Part shown: piece by piece, positions 25,945 through 34,928 of the stretch | Numbering within the stretch: the first letter of the stretch is position 1 | Layout: each line of letters opens with the position of its first letter | From: G963665925 sp963678925 | GTDB taxonomy: Bacteria > Bacillota > Clostridia > Peptostreptococcales > Acidaminobacteraceae | Direction: 5' to 3' | NCBI GenBank assembly: GCA_963678925.1 | Contig: OY787533.1 | Location: forward strand, 2,728,001-2,792,000 | DNA: 64,000 nt | Position numbers and translations under genes: made by a program | Notes under the pieces: generated by a model | Told to the model about the DNA's origin: nothing | What the model saw: only the letters and a program-made list of their open reading frames with translations | The model's database searches: none

Positions 25945-27312
25945 ATGAAGATTGTTGCAGTTACAGCGTGTCCTACGGGTATTGCTCATACTTATATGGC
26001 TGCTGAAGCACTTCAGATTGCAGCAGGTGAAATGGGCATTTCGCTTAAAGTAGAGACAAGAGGTTCTGTTGGTGGTGAGAATGAACTGACTGCTGAAGAC
26101 ATTAAGGAAGCAGATGCGGTTATCGTTGCAGCAGATACGAATGTTCCAAAAGAAAGGTTTGCAGGAAAGAAAGTTGTAGAAGTCCCTGTTGCAGATGCAA
26201 TCAAGGACGCTGCGGGCCTTATAGAAAAAGCAAAAAATGCAAATGTCATGCAGGGAAATCTGTCGGATAATGTTTCCGACATCAAAGCTGAAAGAAGTGC
26301 CGAGCGCAAGGGTGCCTACAAGCACCTTATGACAGGCGTTTCCTTTATGATTCCATTTGTTGTTGCAGGTGGTATTCTAATTGCACTTTCCTTTGTATTT
26401 GGTATTGAAGCCTTTAAGGAAGAAGGCACCCTCGCAGCTGCACTGATGCAAATCGGTGGCGGTTCAGCGTTTGCGCTGATGGTTCCTATTCTTTCAGGGT
26501 ATATTGCATTCTCCATTGCTGACCGTCCTGGCCTTGTTCCTGGTATGGTTGGTGGTATGTTGGCAAGCTCGGTCGGTTCAGGCTTCCTTGGTGGTCTGAT
26601 TGCTGGTTTCCTTGCAGGCTATACTGTAGAAATGCTTAAAAAGACAATCAAATTGCCGAAGTCACTTGCAGGACTTATGCCTGTACTGGTGCTTCCGGTA
26701 TTCTCTACACTGATAACAGGGCTTGCTATGATTTACGTCATCGGAAAACCTGTAGCGGCTATTAACACAGCAATGAACAACTTCCTCAACGGCATGAGCG
26801 GTACAAACTCGATTGTACTGGGTTTGATCATTGGCCTTATGATGGCATTTGACATGGGCGGTCCGGTTAACAAAGCGGCTTATGCCTTTGGTGTAGGTAC
26901 ACTTGTTGCAGGTCAGACATCTATGATCATGGCGGCTGTTATGGCAGCTGGTATGGTACCGCCGTTGGGCATTGCACTGGCGACCGTGGTTGCTAAGAAT
27001 AAGTTTACGGCACAGGAAATTGAAGCTGGTAAAGCAGCTTGGGCAATGGGGATTTCATTCATTACAGAAGGTGCAATTCCATTTGCAGCAGCAGACCCTG
27101 CACGCGTCATCCCATCGATTATGGCTGGCTCTGCAGTGACTGGCGCACTTTCAATGCTGTTCAAGTGCGGTCTTGCCGTGCCACATGGTGGCATCTTCGT
27201 ACTGGTTATTCCAAACGCAGTAAGCAATCTGTTAATGTACATTGTGAGTATTGCTGTAGGTACAGCTGTAACGGCTGGCCTGCTGGCAACAATCAAAAAA
27301 GAAATTGCGTAA
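25945..27312 (+). CDS. fruA: PTS fructose-specific EIIBC component
   Basis: 455-residue membrane transporter. The IIB domain starts at once with TACPTGIAHTYMAAEA, whose C9 is phosphorylated. It is joined through a linker rich in charged residues (about 105-125) to the IIC membrane domain with about nine segments. IIC blocks GLVPGMVGG, FDMGGPVNKAAY and ITEGAIPFAAADP are standard for fructose IIC. The ATG at 25945 follows AGGGAGG. It brings fructose in as fructose-1-phosphate, which FruK uses. Confidence 0.95.
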   Translation: MKIVAVTACPTGIAHTYMAAEALQIAAGEMGISLKVETRGSVGGENELTAEDIKEADAVIVAADTNVPKERFAGKKVVEVPVADAIKDAAGLIEKAKNANVMQGNLSDNVSDIKAERSAERKGAYKHLMTGVSFMIPFVVAGGILIALSFVFGIEAFKEEGTLAAALMQIGGGSAFALMVPILSGYIAFSIADRPGLVPGMVGGMLASSVGSGFLGGLIAGFLAGYTVEMLKKTIKLPKSLAGLMPVLVLPVFSTLITGLAMIYVIGKPVAAINTAMNNFLNGMSGTNSIVLGLIIGLMMAFDMGGPVNKAAYAFGVGTLVAGQTSMIMAAVMAAGMVPPLGIALATVVAKNKFTAQEIEAGKAAWAMGISFITEGAIPFAAADPARVIPSIMAGSAVTGALSMLFKCGLAVPHGGIFVLVIPNAVSNLLMYIVSIAVGTAVTAGLLATIKKEIA

Positions 27313-27340
27313 GGAACGTACAATCAAAGAATAGAAGCAT

Positions 27341-27371
27341 TATGCAGCATGACCCGTGGTCATGCTGCATA
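27341..27371. repeat. Perfect inverted repeat between fruA and ptsI
   Basis: TATGCAGCATGACC and GGTCATGCTGCATA form a 14-pair perfect stem with a CGT loop. There is no T run after it (TCCCTTTGC), so a full terminator is unlikely. A processing site, stability element or protein site is possible. Confidence 0.7.
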
Positions 27372-27402
27372 TCCCTTTGCACATCCTTAAGGAGGGAAAC
27401 AA

Positions 27403-29130
27403 ATGAGAGGTATACCGGCATCGGAAGGTATTGCAATAGGTCCTGTACTACTATGGGGGCAGGATGAAGTTATAATCGAGAAGAAGACAATCGACAGTGT
27501 CGAGGCCGAGCTAGAGAAGTTTGAGGCCGCAGTTGACCATTCGAAAAATCAGCTGGAAGAAATCCGGCTAAAAGCACTTGAAACAATGGGCGAAGAAGAA
27601 GCGCAGGTTTTTGACGCACACATTCTTCTTATGGAAGACCCGGAATGGATTGGAAAGATAAAATCTCAGATTGAAAGTGATCTGATTTGTTCAGAATATA
27701 TAGTGCAGTCTGTAACCGATGCGTTTGTGGCAATTTTTGAGGCCATGGACAATGAGTATCTTGCAGCGAGAGCGGCAGACCTGAAAGATGTGGCAATGCG
27801 GTTGATTCGCAATATTCTAGGCGTATCATCAGGCATAGAGGACATAGGTTCAAGCCCTGTCATTATTGTAGCTGAGGATTTGACCCCCTCAGATACAGCG
27901 CAGCTGAGCAAGGACACCGTGCTTGGTTTTATTACCGAGCAGGGTAACAAGACATCGCATTCGGCAATCATTGCAAGAACCATGGGGATACCGGCCCTTG
28001 TTGGCGCAGAAGGTCTTCGTGGACGCATTCATGAGGCAATGGAGACGAAGGATACTTTAACACTGGCTTTTGACGGTTCAACGGGAGAAATTTTCATTTC
28101 TCCAAAGGCGGATGTTGTCCTCCAGTTCGAAGAAAAGAAAAAGCGGATTGAGGCAGAGCATGAAGCGGATGAAGCTGTCAGGGGCAAGGAAAGCATTACA
28201 CTTGACGGCAAAAGGGTTGAAATCGCCTGCAATATTGCCAAGCCAGATGAGGCGGATTATGTTGTTGAGCATGACGGCGAGGGTGTGGGTCTTTTCAGAA
28301 GTGAGTTCCTCTTTATGGAGCGTAGCGAAGCCCCTTCAGAGGAAGAACAGTTTGAGGCCTATAAACGGGCAGTCATCAAGCTTAAGGGCAGACCGCTGAT
28401 CGTTCGTACCCTTGATGCGGGTGGTGACAAGCACATTCCTTACTTGAACGTGAGTGAGGAAATGAATCCTTTCCTTGGCTACAGGGCAATCAGAATATGT
28501 CTTGATGATACGGTCCTCTTCAGAACACAGCTAAGAGCCATTCTTCGAGCGAGCGATTTTGGTAAAATAAAAGTTATGTTCCCAATGATCGCAGCGGTAG
28601 ATGAGTTTCTTGAAGCCAAGGCACTGGTCCTGGATGAAATGAAGCATCTCAGGGCAAGTGGTGTTTCTTTTGATGAAAACATTGAGCTGGGGATTATGGT
28701 CGAAATACCATCGACAGCCGTTCTTGCAGACTTGTTTGCAAATCATGTGGACTTCTTCAGTATCGGAACCAACGACCTGACCCAGTACACACTGGCAGCT
28801 GACCGAATGAACTCCAAGCTTAAGAAGCTCTACAATCACAGAAATCCAGCTGTCCTGCGTCTGATAAAAATGGTTATCGACGCGGCACATAAAAAGGGAA
28901 AATGGGTTGGCATGTGCGGTGAGGCTGCTGGTGACACTTACATGACGCCAATTCTTATAGGCTTGGGTCTTGATGAGTTCAGTATGGCACCGTCATCGGT
29001 ACTCAAGGTCCGCAGACTTGTCAGAAAGCTATCGCAAGAGACCTGCAGTACATTTGCCCAGGACCTGCTGGCTATGGAAGATGTCGTTAAAATAGAAGAG
29101 AAAATCGAGGCGTTTATCAAAGCCATTTAA
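27403..29130 (+). CDS. ptsI: PTS enzyme I
   Basis: Phosphoenolpyruvate-protein phosphotransferase, 575 residues, the first step of all PTS uptake. The phosphorylated histidine is H186 in NKTSHSAIIARTMGIPALVG. PEP-site blocks include RTLDAGGDKH, GYRAIRICL, GIMVEIPS and FSIGTNDLTQYT, with the catalytic Cys in GMCGEAAGD. The start follows AAGGAGGG. It is placed after the fructose EII genes and 11 bases before ptsH. Confidence 0.96.
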   Translation: MRGIPASEGIAIGPVLLWGQDEVIIEKKTIDSVEAELEKFEAAVDHSKNQLEEIRLKALETMGEEEAQVFDAHILLMEDPEWIGKIKSQIESDLICSEYIVQSVTDAFVAIFEAMDNEYLAARAADLKDVAMRLIRNILGVSSGIEDIGSSPVIIVAEDLTPSDTAQLSKDTVLGFITEQGNKTSHSAIIARTMGIPALVGAEGLRGRIHEAMETKDTLTLAFDGSTGEIFISPKADVVLQFEEKKKRIEAEHEADEAVRGKESITLDGKRVEIACNIAKPDEADYVVEHDGEGVGLFRSEFLFMERSEAPSEEEQFEAYKRAVIKLKGRPLIVRTLDAGGDKHIPYLNVSEEMNPFLGYRAIRICLDDTVLFRTQLRAILRASDFGKIKVMFPMIAAVDEFLEAKALVLDEMKHLRASGVSFDENIELGIMVEIPSTAVLADLFANHVDFFSIGTNDLTQYTLAADRMNSKLKKLYNHRNPAVLRLIKMVIDAAHKKGKWVGMCGEAAGDTYMTPILIGLGLDEFSMAPSSVLKVRRLVRKLSQETCSTFAQDLLAMEDVVKIEEKIEAFIKAI

Positions 29131-29141
29131 GGAGGCATACG

Positions 29142-29399
29142 ATGTTAGAAACGAAATTTACACTTATGAATGAAACTGGATTTCATGCGAGACCGGCAAG
29201 CATTTTTGTGAAGGCGGCTACTGGGTTCAAGTCCGAGGTTTTCATTTTAAAGGACAACGAAAAGTACAATGCCAAGTCCATTATGGGACTGCTGAGCATG
29301 GGTGCGACAAAGGGTACTGAAATCCTTCTTCAGGTTGATGGAGAAGATGAAGCTGAAGCTACAGAAGCCCTGCTTGAAATTCTGCGTACAATGGATTAG
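29142..29399 (+). CDS. ptsH: PTS phosphocarrier protein HPr
   Basis: 85 residues with the active histidine H15 in GFHARPAS and the regulatory serine S46 in AKSIMGLLSMG. It starts 11 bases after ptsI, an inverted order from the usual ptsH-ptsI. It is similar over its whole length to the HPr-like protein at 4971, so the two are paralogues. As the partner of EI in this operon it is the likely main HPr of the cell. Confidence 0.95.
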   Translation: MLETKFTLMNETGFHARPASIFVKAATGFKSEVFILKDNEKYNAKSIMGLLSMGATKGTEILLQVDGEDEAEATEALLEILRTMD

Positions 29400-29494
29400 C
29401 GGATTCGGTATCCCTTGATTCTGCTCTTGGAATCAGGAACTAAGCCGTGAATCCCAGCAAAGCATATACTGGCGTTTTAAATCAAACAATAAAT

Positions 29495-29530
29495 AACGGG
29501 TTGCTTCTATATTGTAGAGGCAACCCGTTT
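29495..29530. terminator. Terminator between ptsH and the convergent acetyltransferase gene
   Basis: AACGGGTTGC pairs perfectly with GCAACCCGTT. T-rich sequence follows on the + side. Confidence 0.8.
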
Positions 29531-29539
29531 TGCTGTTTT

Positions 29540-30067
29540 TTAAATCGTTTGTCTTGTCTGACTGGCTTCGTATTCGGACTGGAGCATGGACATGATATTC
29601 ATGGAAGCGTAGCCTGTTTCTCTTTTCTTGCACTGTCTCAGGGTACCCTCAAAGAGAAAGTCCATGGTTTCATAGAGGTGAATGGCTATGGTGTTGTCTG
29701 AATATACGTCCAGCCATAAGCGATTACATCCAAGCTTTTCAAAGCAAAGCTTTTTCAAGGCTTCGATTGATTTCTTACCGTAGCCCTGGCCCTTCTTCTC
29801 AATAGCAATACGTGTAAGCTCGATACAGTCGTGCGGGCTTTCTATGCCGTCCAGCATGACATAACCCACGGCTTCCTTCGTCTGGGAATCCATAATCAGC
29901 AAATGGTACCAGTTGTCTGAGTCGATGATTTCAGTATGCTGGTCTTTGGTCCACTTATAGACGAAGTCCTTGTTTGCAGGATCCCATTCCATTCGAATGA
30001 CATCATCCAAATTGCTCTTTGCTGTAGGTGTCAGTATGATTCCTTTATATTCCATGATGATTTCCAT
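29540..30067 (-). CDS. GNAT family N-acetyltransferase
   Basis: 175 residues with the GNAT acetyl-CoA site (RIAIEKKGQGYGKKSIEALK) and the following LDVYSDNTIAIHLYETMDF block seen in RimJ/spermidine-acetyltransferase-like members. The acceptor cannot be inferred. The ATG at 30067 follows GGAGG by 8 bases. A second in-frame ATG lies four codons later. It is followed on the minus strand by the ptsH terminator and preceded by the EamA gene 44 bases upstream, so the two may share a transcript. Confidence 0.85.
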   Translation of the reverse strand: MEIIMEYKGIILTPTAKSNLDDVIRMEWDPANKDFVYKWTKDQHTEIIDSDNWYHLLIMDSQTKEAVGYVMLDGIESPHDCIELTRIAIEKKGQGYGKKSIEALKKLCFEKLGCNRLWLDVYSDNTIAIHLYETMDFLFEGTLRQCKKRETGYASMNIMSMLQSEYEASQTRQTI

Positions 30068-30111
30068 AGGGGTTGCCTCCTGTAAAGTACCACCTTTGTG
30101 ATGCCTTGGTT

Positions 30112-30999
30112 TTAATCAGAAGTTGCTGAAAGTTCTACCACCTTCATTTTACCATATTTGGATGTAATCATCATGCTCATAAGAATGAGCGAAGCGCCCA
30201 TGTAAATATTGGCTGAAATGTGTTCGGCAAGCATAACCCAACCGAAAAAGGATGCGAATAGCGGTTCAAGGGTATAGATGATGGTTACCTTGAGTGCAGG
30301 CAGACTTTGCTGGCTCATATTTGCGATGACATATGCAAGGCCTGTCATTCCAATCCCCATAATGAGGACACTCACTGTGTCTGCTGGTGAATGCGGCAGT
30401 GCAGGCGCTTCGAACACCAGCATGGAGACAAAGCTGAGAGCGCCAACGGTTAAGAGCTGTACTGCTGTGAACACGAGTGGCTTATGATTTTTGATCCTAG
30501 CTTCTACAAACAGTGTATAGTAGGCAAAAATAAGGGTGCCACCCAGTGTGACAATATCTCCGAAGTTCAGGGCGCCGCTTGCACCATTTAGAGTGATCAG
30601 CGCAAGGCCTCCAGCGGCCAGAAGTGCTTGAAGCCACTGGGAGACCCCTTGCTTAACCCTATAGACAGCGATCTTTAAAAAGGGGATAAAGATAACAACA
30701 CTGCCTACGATAAAGGCATTTTTTGAAATGCTTGTATATTTCAGACCGAGGGTATGCAGCACAAATGCTGCAAAAAGCAGGATGCCTGCCAGAGTGCCCT
30801 CTGCCACAAGCGTTCGGGACAGAGCGAATCTGCGTCGGACTATTAAAAAGGCAAGCAGGGAAATACCGCCTATGACAAATCTGTAGGACAGGAAGGTAAA
30901 TACACCCATGTATTCAAGCAGGGGTTTTGTCAGGCTGAATGACAGTCCCCAAAATAGTACGACAGTAATAAGTGCGATTGTTGGCCAATTCTTTTTCAT
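30112..30999 (-). CDS. EamA/DMT family membrane transporter
   Basis: About 295 residues with ten predicted membrane helices in two EamA repeats (WPTIALITVVLFWGLSFS; then FGDIVTLGGTLIFAYYTLF). Such proteins usually export amino acids or other metabolites. The substrate is unknown. The ATG at 30999 sits after GAGGTGG; a GTG nine bases upstream is less likely. It precedes the acetyltransferase gene. Confidence 0.88.
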   Translation of the reverse strand: MKKNWPTIALITVVLFWGLSFSLTKPLLEYMGVFTFLSYRFVIGGISLLAFLIVRRRFALSRTLVAEGTLAGILLFAAFVLHTLGLKYTSISKNAFIVGSVVIFIPFLKIAVYRVKQGVSQWLQALLAAGGLALITLNGASGALNFGDIVTLGGTLIFAYYTLFVEARIKNHKPLVFTAVQLLTVGALSFVSMLVFEAPALPHSPADTVSVLIMGIGMTGLAYVIANMSQQSLPALKVTIIYTLEPLFASFFGWVMLAEHISANIYMGASLILMSMMITSKYGKMKVVELSATSD

Positions 31000-31096
31000 T
31001 TGTGCCACCTCTTTTCTTTTTGTATTTGCTTTCGAATTTGACTGTAAGCAAAGTCTACCGCAAAAGAGGGGGATGTGTCATTTCAGTTTATACAAT

Positions 31097-31142
31097 AAAA
31101 CCTCCAAGTAGTTGTGTTTTTGACAACTGCTTGGAGGTTTTT
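31097..31142 (-). terminator. Terminator of the PucR-type gene
   Basis: AAAACCTCCAAGTAGTTGT pairs with ACAACTGCTTGGAGGTTTTT with one mismatch. It has T runs on both strands. Confidence 0.85.
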
Positions 31143-31153
31143 CATTACATTGC

Positions 31154-32305
31154 TTAAGTATAGGTATTCATCTTGTACAAATGAATGGCTAGAGCAAGGG
31201 TTTCATGCATCATGCCTTCAAAGGCATCAAGACCGAGGACTTCCCTGATTTTACGAATACGATAGCGAATGGTGTTCACGTGCTGATAGAGTTTTGCTGC
31301 GGTTTCCTGAATATTGGTGTCGCAATCGATATAGGCGGTAGCTGTTTTCAAAAGCTCGGTGTCGTGCTTCTCATCGTAGTCGATCAGTTTACCTATGATT
31401 TCGTGGTAGTAAGCGTGAAACCACTTGTTTTCCCGATTGGGCAGGAGAATCTGATAAAGTCCAAGCATATCGAAGCTGCTGATATCCTTGTCCATTAATT
31501 GGACATACTCTGCGGCATAACCGCTTTCAAGGATGGCGCGGCCCATATCGCCAAGACTGTCCTTGAAGCAGCTGATGCCCATTTTGAGTTCCGACCGGCT
31601 AAGGCCACAGCTTTCAAGGGTTTGAAGGAGATACTCCACCATGGCTTCATGGGAGTGCGGGCGTTTGTCATAGCTGGTGATTAGAAGAATGTTGTCCGCG
31701 TAAGTCATCGCCCAGCTCCGTTTGCCCAGAAGCTGGTTCAATGAAGAAATGACCTGTGCCTCAGAGAGGGTGTCATCGACGGGCTTGATTCGCGCGCAGA
31801 TGAAGTGGTTTGTAAATTGACTATTGAGTCTGAGGGCTAAGGCCCGAACCTTGAGGCTGTCGCTTTCATTTAAAATCATGTCATCGACAAAGCCACTGAG
31901 CTTGGCAACCTGACTGTGCATGTTAAGGGCCTGGTCTATGTCGAGAATAATATCTTCTATATAAGTCTTGTTGAAGGTGAAGAGAGGAAACTTATGCTTG
32001 TTGGCATATTCAATGACCTCGTCTGGAAATTCCTCAAAGAAGATTGTTTTAAGGGCAAAGCAGGAAGACTTTGTCTCAATGATGGCCTTGATGTAATCCA
32101 GCATGTGCTCCGGATGATCCTTAATCATGATCATATTGCTGAAAAGAAACTCGCCCGGATAGATGATTTCCTTGAGAACGTCCGCGCTTTCGTGGTCAAT
32201 AAGACCGACACGGCTGATTTTGTTGTTGAGTCCGCCAACGCCGGCTACAAGTTTGAAGCGTTCAAGAGCCTTTAGGCTCAGAGCCTCGTGTACAGTCAGT
32301 GCCAT
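31154..32305 (-). CDS. PucR/CdaR-type transcriptional regulator
   Basis: 383 residues. The N-terminal PucR domain (LTVHEALSLKALERFKLVAG...IYPGEFLFSN) is followed by a middle region. A C-terminal PucR helix-turn-helix reads NIQETAAKLYQHVNTIRYRIRKI. PucR proteins usually control purine, amino-acid or organic-acid use. It is transcribed divergently from the thiolase gene across about 308 bases that hold a sigma-54 promoter, so it may act on the hydroxybutyrate cluster. The nearest Shine-Dalgarno sequence, GGAG, is about 12 bases from the ATG, which is rather far. Confidence 0.88.
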   Translation of the reverse strand: MALTVHEALSLKALERFKLVAGVGGLNNKISRVGLIDHESADVLKEIIYPGEFLFSNMIMIKDHPEHMLDYIKAIIETKSSCFALKTIFFEEFPDEVIEYANKHKFPLFTFNKTYIEDIILDIDQALNMHSQVAKLSGFVDDMILNESDSLKVRALALRLNSQFTNHFICARIKPVDDTLSEAQVISSLNQLLGKRSWAMTYADNILLITSYDKRPHSHEAMVEYLLQTLESCGLSRSELKMGISCFKDSLGDMGRAILESGYAAEYVQLMDKDISSFDMLGLYQILLPNRENKWFHAYYHEIIGKLIDYDEKHDTELLKTATAYIDCDTNIQETAAKLYQHVNTIRYRIRKIREVLGLDAFEGMMHETLALAIHLYKMNTYT

Positions 32306-32613
32306 TTATGATCAACTCCAATTTAATATGCATATAAAAGGGGTGTATACCAATTTAAGTATATGTCATTTCACAAAAATTGCACAGGGCAGAAGTGGGG
32401 CATATGGCGATTAAAGTGTCTAAAAAAGATACATGTACAGCGCACAAAACAGAAAAAAATCGGGATGATGGCAATCGAAAAAACACTTTAAGAACTGGAA
32501 GTATTGAAAATACACAATAGTTTAGGAAGTGTAAAAGTTGGCATACAACTTGCGTTAAAGAATTGCAAATCAAATTTGTCCAAACAATTTTACAGACATA
32601 CAGGAGGAAACGT
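32306..32613. other. Divergent control region between PucR-type gene and thiolase
   Basis: 308 bases without a gene. It has a GTGTCTAA half-site at 32415-32423 (part of the TTAGACATGTCTAA pattern), an AT-rich middle and the sigma-54 promoter at 32539. Confidence 0.55.
32539..32553 (+). promoter_or_regulatory. Sigma-54 promoter of the thiolase gene
   Basis: TGGCAT-ACAAC-TTGC fits the -24/-12 consensus with correct spacing. The thiolase start is 61 bases downstream. Confidence 0.85.
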
Positions 32614-33801
32614 ATGAGAGAAGTTGTAATTGTCAGTGCGGCAAGGACACCGATTGGTAACTTCGGTGGCGCACTTGCGCCAATGAGCGCTGTCGATTTA
32701 GGGGTTGTAGCTGTGAAGGCGGCTTTAGAACGGGGAAATGTAAAGCCTGAAATGGTAGATGAGGTCCTGATAGGCAATGTGCTTCAAGCGGGTCTGGGAC
32801 AGAATGTTGCGCGTCAGATTGCTGTGAAGGCGGGCCTTCCTGAAGAGGTTCCTGCTATTGCAATCAATAAGCTTTGCGGTTCAGGTCTGCGTACAGTCAG
32901 CATGGCTGCGCAGTTCATCATGCTTGGAGACGCAAAGGTTGTGCTTGCAGGCGGTACTGAAAGTATGTCCAATGCACCTTATATTATGGACAAGGCACGC
33001 TGGGGCATGAGAATGGGCAATGCCTCCGTTGAGGACACAATGATCAAGGATGGTCTTTGGGATGCCTTCAACGATTATCATATGGGCATTACAGCTGAGA
33101 ATATTGCTGAAAGGTGGTCAATCACCCGTGAGGAGCAGGATGCATTCGCACTCCACAGTCAGATGAAAGCTGCTGCAGCAATAACAGAAGGCAAGTTCAA
33201 GGATGAAATTGTGCCTGTGACTGTCAAGCAAAGACGTAAGGAAATCCTAGTAGATACAGATGAGTTTCCAAGACTTGACGCAACACTGGAATCGCTGCAG
33301 AAGCTGCGACCAGCTTTCAAAAAGGAAGGCACAGTTACTGCGGGGAATGCTTCTGGCATAAATGATGGCGCGGCAATGCTTATTCTGGCTGACAAGGAAT
33401 ACGCGCTGGAAAACAATTTGGAAATACTTGCTGAGTTCAAGTCCTACGGTTCTGCGGCACTTGACCCGGCAATTATGGGATACGGCCCTGTGCCGGCTAC
33501 TCGCATTGCACTTGAGAGAGCTGGACTTACAGCGGCTGACCTGGGACTGGTTGAAGCAAATGAAGCTTTTGCGGCACAGTCTATAGCAGTTGTAAGAGAT
33601 TTGGAACTTGATGCGAGCCGTGTCAATGTCAACGGGGGAGCCATTGCACTTGGACACCCGATTGGCGCAAGCGGTGCAAGAATTCTGACGACACTCCTTT
33701 ATGAAATGAAAAAGCAAAATACAAAGTACGGCCTGGCGACCTTATGTATAGGCGGTGGACAAGGTACATCTGTAATTGTTGAAAACTATCAGGCAAAGTA
33801 G
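32614..33801 (+). CDS. Acetyl-CoA C-acetyltransferase (thiolase)
   Basis: 395-residue thiolase II that joins two acetyl-CoA to acetoacetyl-CoA or cleaves acetoacetyl-CoA. Acylated cysteine C88 in INKLCGSG, H348 in ALGHPIGASGAR and C378 in TLCIGGGQG make up the active site. The ATG at 32614 follows CAGGAGG. Its sigma-54 promoter and neighbours (SDR, CoA-transferase, PhaJ, Bcd/Etf) place it in a C4-acyl-CoA pathway. In the 3-hydroxybutyrate model it works in the cleaving direction. Confidence 0.95.
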   Translation: MREVVIVSAARTPIGNFGGALAPMSAVDLGVVAVKAALERGNVKPEMVDEVLIGNVLQAGLGQNVARQIAVKAGLPEEVPAIAINKLCGSGLRTVSMAAQFIMLGDAKVVLAGGTESMSNAPYIMDKARWGMRMGNASVEDTMIKDGLWDAFNDYHMGITAENIAERWSITREEQDAFALHSQMKAAAAITEGKFKDEIVPVTVKQRRKEILVDTDEFPRLDATLESLQKLRPAFKKEGTVTAGNASGINDGAAMLILADKEYALENNLEILAEFKSYGSAALDPAIMGYGPVPATRIALERAGLTAADLGLVEANEAFAAQSIAVVRDLELDASRVNVNGGAIALGHPIGASGARILTTLLYEMKKQNTKYGLATLCIGGGQGTSVIVENYQAK

Positions 33802-33823
33802 TGTGCTAAAAAAATCGCGTAAT

Positions 33824-33965
33824 TGACCCAAATTGAAAGTTTATGACCTAAGCATATAAGCACCACAAAAAAGCAGAAAAACGCATATATATTCTGACCA
33901 AATATATATGAAGATCAAAAGTTCTAAAGACCAAAAGGCCAATTGACCAAATGACCTTTGAAATT
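33824..33965. repeat. Cluster of TGACC-A-rich repeats between thiolase and SDR gene
   Basis: Several short direct repeats: TTGACCCAAA, CTGACCAAAT, AGACCAAAAG, TTGACCAAAT and TGACCTTTG within about 140 bases. They may be sites for a DNA-binding protein acting on the SDR gene. No sigma-54 or clean sigma-70 promoter was seen here. Confidence 0.5.
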
Positions 33966-34008
33966 TATATGTGTGTATAGCCAAAAGGCGACTTATTGGA
34001 GGTAAAAC

Positions 34009-34746
34009 ATGAGACTACAGGATAAGGTGGCAATCGTAACAGGTGCTGCACGTGGCATCGGACTTGAAACAGCAAAGCGCTTTGCTGAAGAAGGCGCAAC
34101 AGTCGTAATCTGCGATTTGAATGAAGAGGGTGTTGCTGCGGCAGCTCAGGAAATTATTGATGCTGGCGGCCAGGCAATGGGGATTGCTGTTAACGTTACA
34201 GACCAGGCCCAAGTCGAAGAAGCTGTACAAAAGACAGTGGCGGCATACGGCAAACTGGACTGCCTGGTAAACAACGCTGGTATTACTGCGGATAACACAC
34301 TTGTGAAAATGTCAGAAGATGAGTGGGACCGTGTAATCAATGTTAACCTGAAGGGCGTTTACAACTTCGGTCAGGCAGCAGCTAAGGCTATGGCTGAAAA
34401 TGGTGGCGCAATCCTGAACACATCAAGTGTTGTAGGTATTTATGGAAACTTTGGTCAAACAAATTACGCAGCAGCCAAATGGGGCGTAATTGGTATGACC
34501 AAGACTTGGGCAAAAGAGCTTGGTAAAAAAGGCATTCGTGTAAATGCCGTTGCTCCAGGTTTCATTTTGACACCAATGACAGAAAAGATGCCTGAAAAGG
34601 TACTGGATATGATGAAAGGCAAATCTCCACTAAGGGATCTTGGCCGTCCTTCGGATATTGCCAATGCATTTCTATTCCTGGCATCAGATGAAGCCCGTTT
34701 TATTACAGGCACAGTACTAAGCGTTGATGGCGGCGTAGTTCTTTAA
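34009..34746 (+). CDS. SDR family oxidoreductase (FabG/PhaB-like 3-oxoacyl reductase)
   Basis: 245-residue classical short-chain dehydrogenase. The cofactor loop is TGAARGIG (G12-G18), and the catalytic tetrad is N111, S140, Y153 and K157 in YAAAK. Members reduce 3-oxoacyl groups on ACP or CoA, or oxidise the (R)-3-hydroxyacyl forms. Beside thiolase and PhaJ, the best reading is (R)-3-hydroxybutyryl-CoA dehydrogenase / acetoacetyl-CoA reductase. This would replace the (S)-specific Hbd of classical clostridial butyrate synthesis. A FabG role in fatty-acid synthesis is less likely, as no fab genes are nearby. The ATG follows TTGGAGG. Confidence 0.88.
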   Translation: MRLQDKVAIVTGAARGIGLETAKRFAEEGATVVICDLNEEGVAAAAQEIIDAGGQAMGIAVNVTDQAQVEEAVQKTVAAYGKLDCLVNNAGITADNTLVKMSEDEWDRVINVNLKGVYNFGQAAAKAMAENGGAILNTSSVVGIYGNFGQTNYAAAKWGVIGMTKTWAKELGKKGIRVNAVAPGFILTPMTEKMPEKVLDMMKGKSPLRDLGRPSDIANAFLFLASDEARFITGTVLSVDGGVVL

Positions 34747-34811
34747 TAAATGCTTCAAAATCTCCCTTATAAAATTTGAACACTTATGGAAAAAACGCCA
34801 ATCCAACATAT

Positions 34812-34843
34812 GGACATGTCTAATAATTAGACATGTCCTTTTT
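34812..34843 (+). terminator. Palindrome and terminator after the SDR gene
   Basis: GGACATGTCTAAT and ATTAGACATGTCC form a perfect 13-pair stem around one A, followed by TTTTT. The arms contain the TTAGACATGTCTAA-type sequence found near the local sigma-54 promoters. Confidence 0.75.
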
Positions 34844-34864
34844 CGTGAAAGGCAATAGAAATGC

Positions 34865-34928
34865 GAAGGGATAGAGGGGGGTGGATATTTGTGCTCGCAC
34901 AAAAATATCCACCCCCCTCTATCCCTTC
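34865..34928. repeat. Near-perfect 64-base hairpin
   Basis: The 26-base arm 34865-34890 is exactly complementary to 34903-34928. The inner GTGC/GCAC also pairs, leaving a two-base loop and a two-A bulge. Runs of six G and six C make it very stable. No T run follows. Confidence 0.9.
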
